Source: Bog-532 sp963830385 (lineage in GTDB: Bacteria; Actinomycetota; Actinomycetes; Streptosporangiales; Streptosporangiaceae). Taken from it: a stretch of DNA of 64,000 bases. How positions within the stretch are numbered: position 1 is the first letter of the stretch; every line of letters begins with the position of its first letter. Where the stretch lies: assembly GCA_963830385.1 (NCBI GenBank), contig CAWHMD010000002.1, positions 248,001 through 312,000 on the forward strand, in the 5' to 3' direction. Made by a program: the position numbers and the translations under genes. The notes under the pieces were generated by a model. That model did not search any database, was not told the origin of the DNA, and saw only the letters and a list, made by a program, of their open reading frames with translations. Of this stretch, positions 62,487 through 64,000 are shown in pieces.

Positions 62487-64000
62487 ATGGACCATGGCCC
62501 AGTTGCGCCACAAGTAGAGCCGCGAGCGACGCCGTCGGCGTTTGCTTCGTCCGCGCGGCTGTGGGTGCCGGTGGGCTGGCCGCTGATTCTGGTGCTGGTC
62601 CTGCAGGCGGTGCTGTCGCTGCGGCTGATCCGGTCGGACACCGCGTTCCAGGACGAGGCTCTGTACCTGTGGGCAGGGCATCTGGAGTGGGCCAACCTTC
62701 TGCACGGCACGCCGGTGCCGCAGTTCCCGTCCTTCTTCTCCGGCGCGCCGGTGATCTACCCACTGCTGGGCGCGCTGGCCGACAGCGTGGGCGGGTTGAC
62801 CGGGGCCCGGGTGCTGTCGCTGTTGTGCATGCTGGGTACCACCGCGCTGCTCTACTTTACGGCCGGGCGGCTGGCCGGGCAGTGGGCCGCGTTCTTCGGG
62901 GCGGCGCTGTTCGTGGTGCTCGGCCCCACACTGCATCTGGGTTCGTTCGCGACCTACGACGCCATGGGGCTGTTCCTGGTCGCGCTGGCCACCTGGCTGG
63001 TGGTGCGGGCCGGGGACCGGACCGACGCGACGCTGTGGATGACCGGGGCGGGCGTCGCGCTGGCGCTCGCCAACCTCACCCTCTACTCCTCCGCCCTGTT
63101 CGACCCGGTGGTGATCCTGCTGGCCCTGATGGTGGCGCTGCCGAAACCGGGCGGGCGGATAGCGGTCAGCCGGGCGCTGATGCTGCTGGCGATCGTGGCC
63201 GTGCTGGTCACCGGGACCCTGCTGCTCGGCGGCAGCCGATACGTCCACGGGGTCGAGATCACCACGCTGACCCGGGCGCCTGACCAGGACTCGCCGCTGA
63301 CCGTGCTGCGGAACTCGTTCACCTGGACCGGGGTGGTCGCGGTGATCGGTGCGGGCGGTGCGGCCGCCGCATGGATCAGCCATCCCCGCACGGCCCGCGC
63401 CTGGTTGTACACCTTGCTGGCGGCGGCCATCGTGCTGGTTCCGGCCGAGCAGGCCAGCCTGCACAGTCTGGACTCGCTGAACAAGCACGGCGACATGGGC
63501 GCCTGGTTCGCGGCCATCGCCGCCGGGTACGCGCTGGAACGCTTCATCAGCGCCGCCCAGGCGGGCCGGATGCGCCTGATCACCGGCCTGGCCTGCGTGT
63601 TCGCGCTGTGCTTCCCGGCCACGCTGGCGGCCGGCCAGTCGCGGGCGTTCGCGACCAGCTGGCCGAACGCGACGGCATTCGTTAAGATTCTTCGCCCGCT
63701 GGCCGATGGCGGCAGCGGGCGGCTGCTGGTGGAAGACCCGTCGATCGCCGAGTACTACCTGCCGTCCGGCACCCAGTGGCAGCGATGGTCCAGTACCCGG
63801 AACATCGTGCTGCCCGGTGGCAACCCGACCGGTGGCCCCTCCGTCCAGGCCGGCGTCACCGGCGACGGCAACGCGGGCACCTACGGCTCGAAGATCGAGG
63901 TGGGCTATTTTTCGCTGATCGCGCTGAACTTCTCCGACACCACCGGTCTGGACAACGCGATCGCCGCCGATATCAAGAAGAACAAACGCTACAAGGTGAT
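62487..64000 (+). CDS. GT39-like membrane glycosyltransferase, 3' end beyond the window
   Basis: At least 504 residues from the ATG at 62487, with AGGTAGG just upstream; the frame stays open to the window edge. After a 30-residue polar start comes the first helix (WPLILVLVLQAVLSLRLI), then the external loop SDTAFQDEALYLWAGH, whose acidic QDEA fits the catalytic Asp-Glu of the PMT/ArnT superfamily, and LLHGTPVPQFPSFFSGAPVI. About ten more helices follow, for example LYFTAGRLAGQWAAFFGAAL. The external C-terminal part contains SAEYYLPSG-like IAEYYLPSG. It should move a sugar from a lipid carrier outside the membrane. Substrate unknown. Confidence 0.85.
   Translation, partial: MDHGPVAPQVEPRATPSAFASSARLWVPVGWPLILVLVLQAVLSLRLIRSDTAFQDEALYLWAGHLEWANLLHGTPVPQFPSFFSGAPVIYPLLGALADSVGGLTGARVLSLLCMLGTTALLYFTAGRLAGQWAAFFGAALFVVLGPTLHLGSFATYDAMGLFLVALATWLVVRAGDRTDATLWMTGAGVALALANLTLYSSALFDPVVILLALMVALPKPGGRIAVSRALMLLAIVAVLVTGTLLLGGSRYVHGVEITTLTRAPDQDSPLTVLRNSFTWTGVVAVIGAGGAAAAWISHPRTARAWLYTLLAAAIVLVPAEQASLHSLDSLNKHGDMGAWFAAIAAGYALERFISAAQAGRMRLITGLACVFALCFPATLAAGQSRAFATSWPNATAFVKILRPLADGGSGRLLVEDPSIAEYYLPSGTQWQRWSSTRNIVLPGGNPTGGPSVQAGVTGDGNAGTYGSKIEVGYFSLIALNFSDTTGLDNAIAADIKKNKRYKV

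Overview
This window is GC-rich, densely packed chromosome from an actinomycete (Actinomycetota). The coding style fits that: G/C-ending third positions, frequent GTG starts, ATGA/GTGA start-stop overlaps and very short gaps. So does the gene content: GpgS, a PknG-type TPR protein, DUF1707, DUF3072 and DUF5709 proteins, and a zinc-ribbon PP2C/vWA/FHA operon. A Streptosporangiales-like host is a reasonable guess, but the window has no rRNA or other marker that proves it. I saw no tRNA, rRNA, insertion sequence, prophage or CRISPR array.

Layout. 1-10.6 kb: 3' end of htpG, leuS, then on the minus strand a coupled operon of a soluble MgtE-N/CBS protein, DUF1003, a GH63 glucosidase and glgX. 10.7-13.5 kb: a divergent pair, a second soluble MgtE-N/CBS protein coupled to a variant NRAMP transporter. 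13.7-24 kb: flavin reductase, PAS-GAF-SpoIIE phosphatase, an MFS exporter divergent from an HxlR regulator, sufE-sseA, thioredoxin, an acyl-CoA ligase, a DUF4230 protein and a PP2C phosphatase. 24-32.3 kb: an Lrp/AsnC regulator divergent from an APC permease, then a minus-strand signalling operon (GlnX-like membrane protein, coiled-coil/PknG-TPR fusion, PP2C, vWA, FHA). 32.4-45.4 kb: gnd, a secreted GH16+ricin-lectin glucanase, PadR-DUF1707, fumC, alkB, a short rho, an MreB-like protein, a Mop-domain protein, a YbdK-type ligase, DUF3072 and DUF5709. 45.4-57.5 kb: an NhaA-DsbA fusion, a small protein, Lrp/AsnC, hpd-hmgA, gpgS, a PfkB kinase, ppk2, a pyridine nucleotide-disulfide oxidoreductase, NAD kinase and BrkB. 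57.6-64 kb: a sigma factor-ogt-2OG oxygenase repair operon, a methyltransferase, an anchored unknown protein, and a GT39-like glycosyltransferase that runs off the right edge.

The most notable region is 25.8-31.3 kb. Four genes there (permease, vWA protein, coiled-coil/TPR protein, GlnX-like protein) each need a 1-2 base correction to read through, while every other complete gene in the window looks intact. The PknG-like protein keeps only the C-terminal TPR half: the kinase domain, and the GlnH that sits between GlnX and PknG in Mycobacterium, are absent. Either the operon has been rearranged into a kinase-less form or the assembly is faulty here. A 16-bp element upstream of this operon recurs, with one mismatch, upstream of the separate PP2C gene 8 kb away.

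Other leads are two LexA/SOS-like boxes (upstream of alkB and of DUF3072), a short Rho with a 230-nt leader containing a tiny Cys-Cys ORF, a two-part Mg/metal locus, and several precise dyads that look like local operators.
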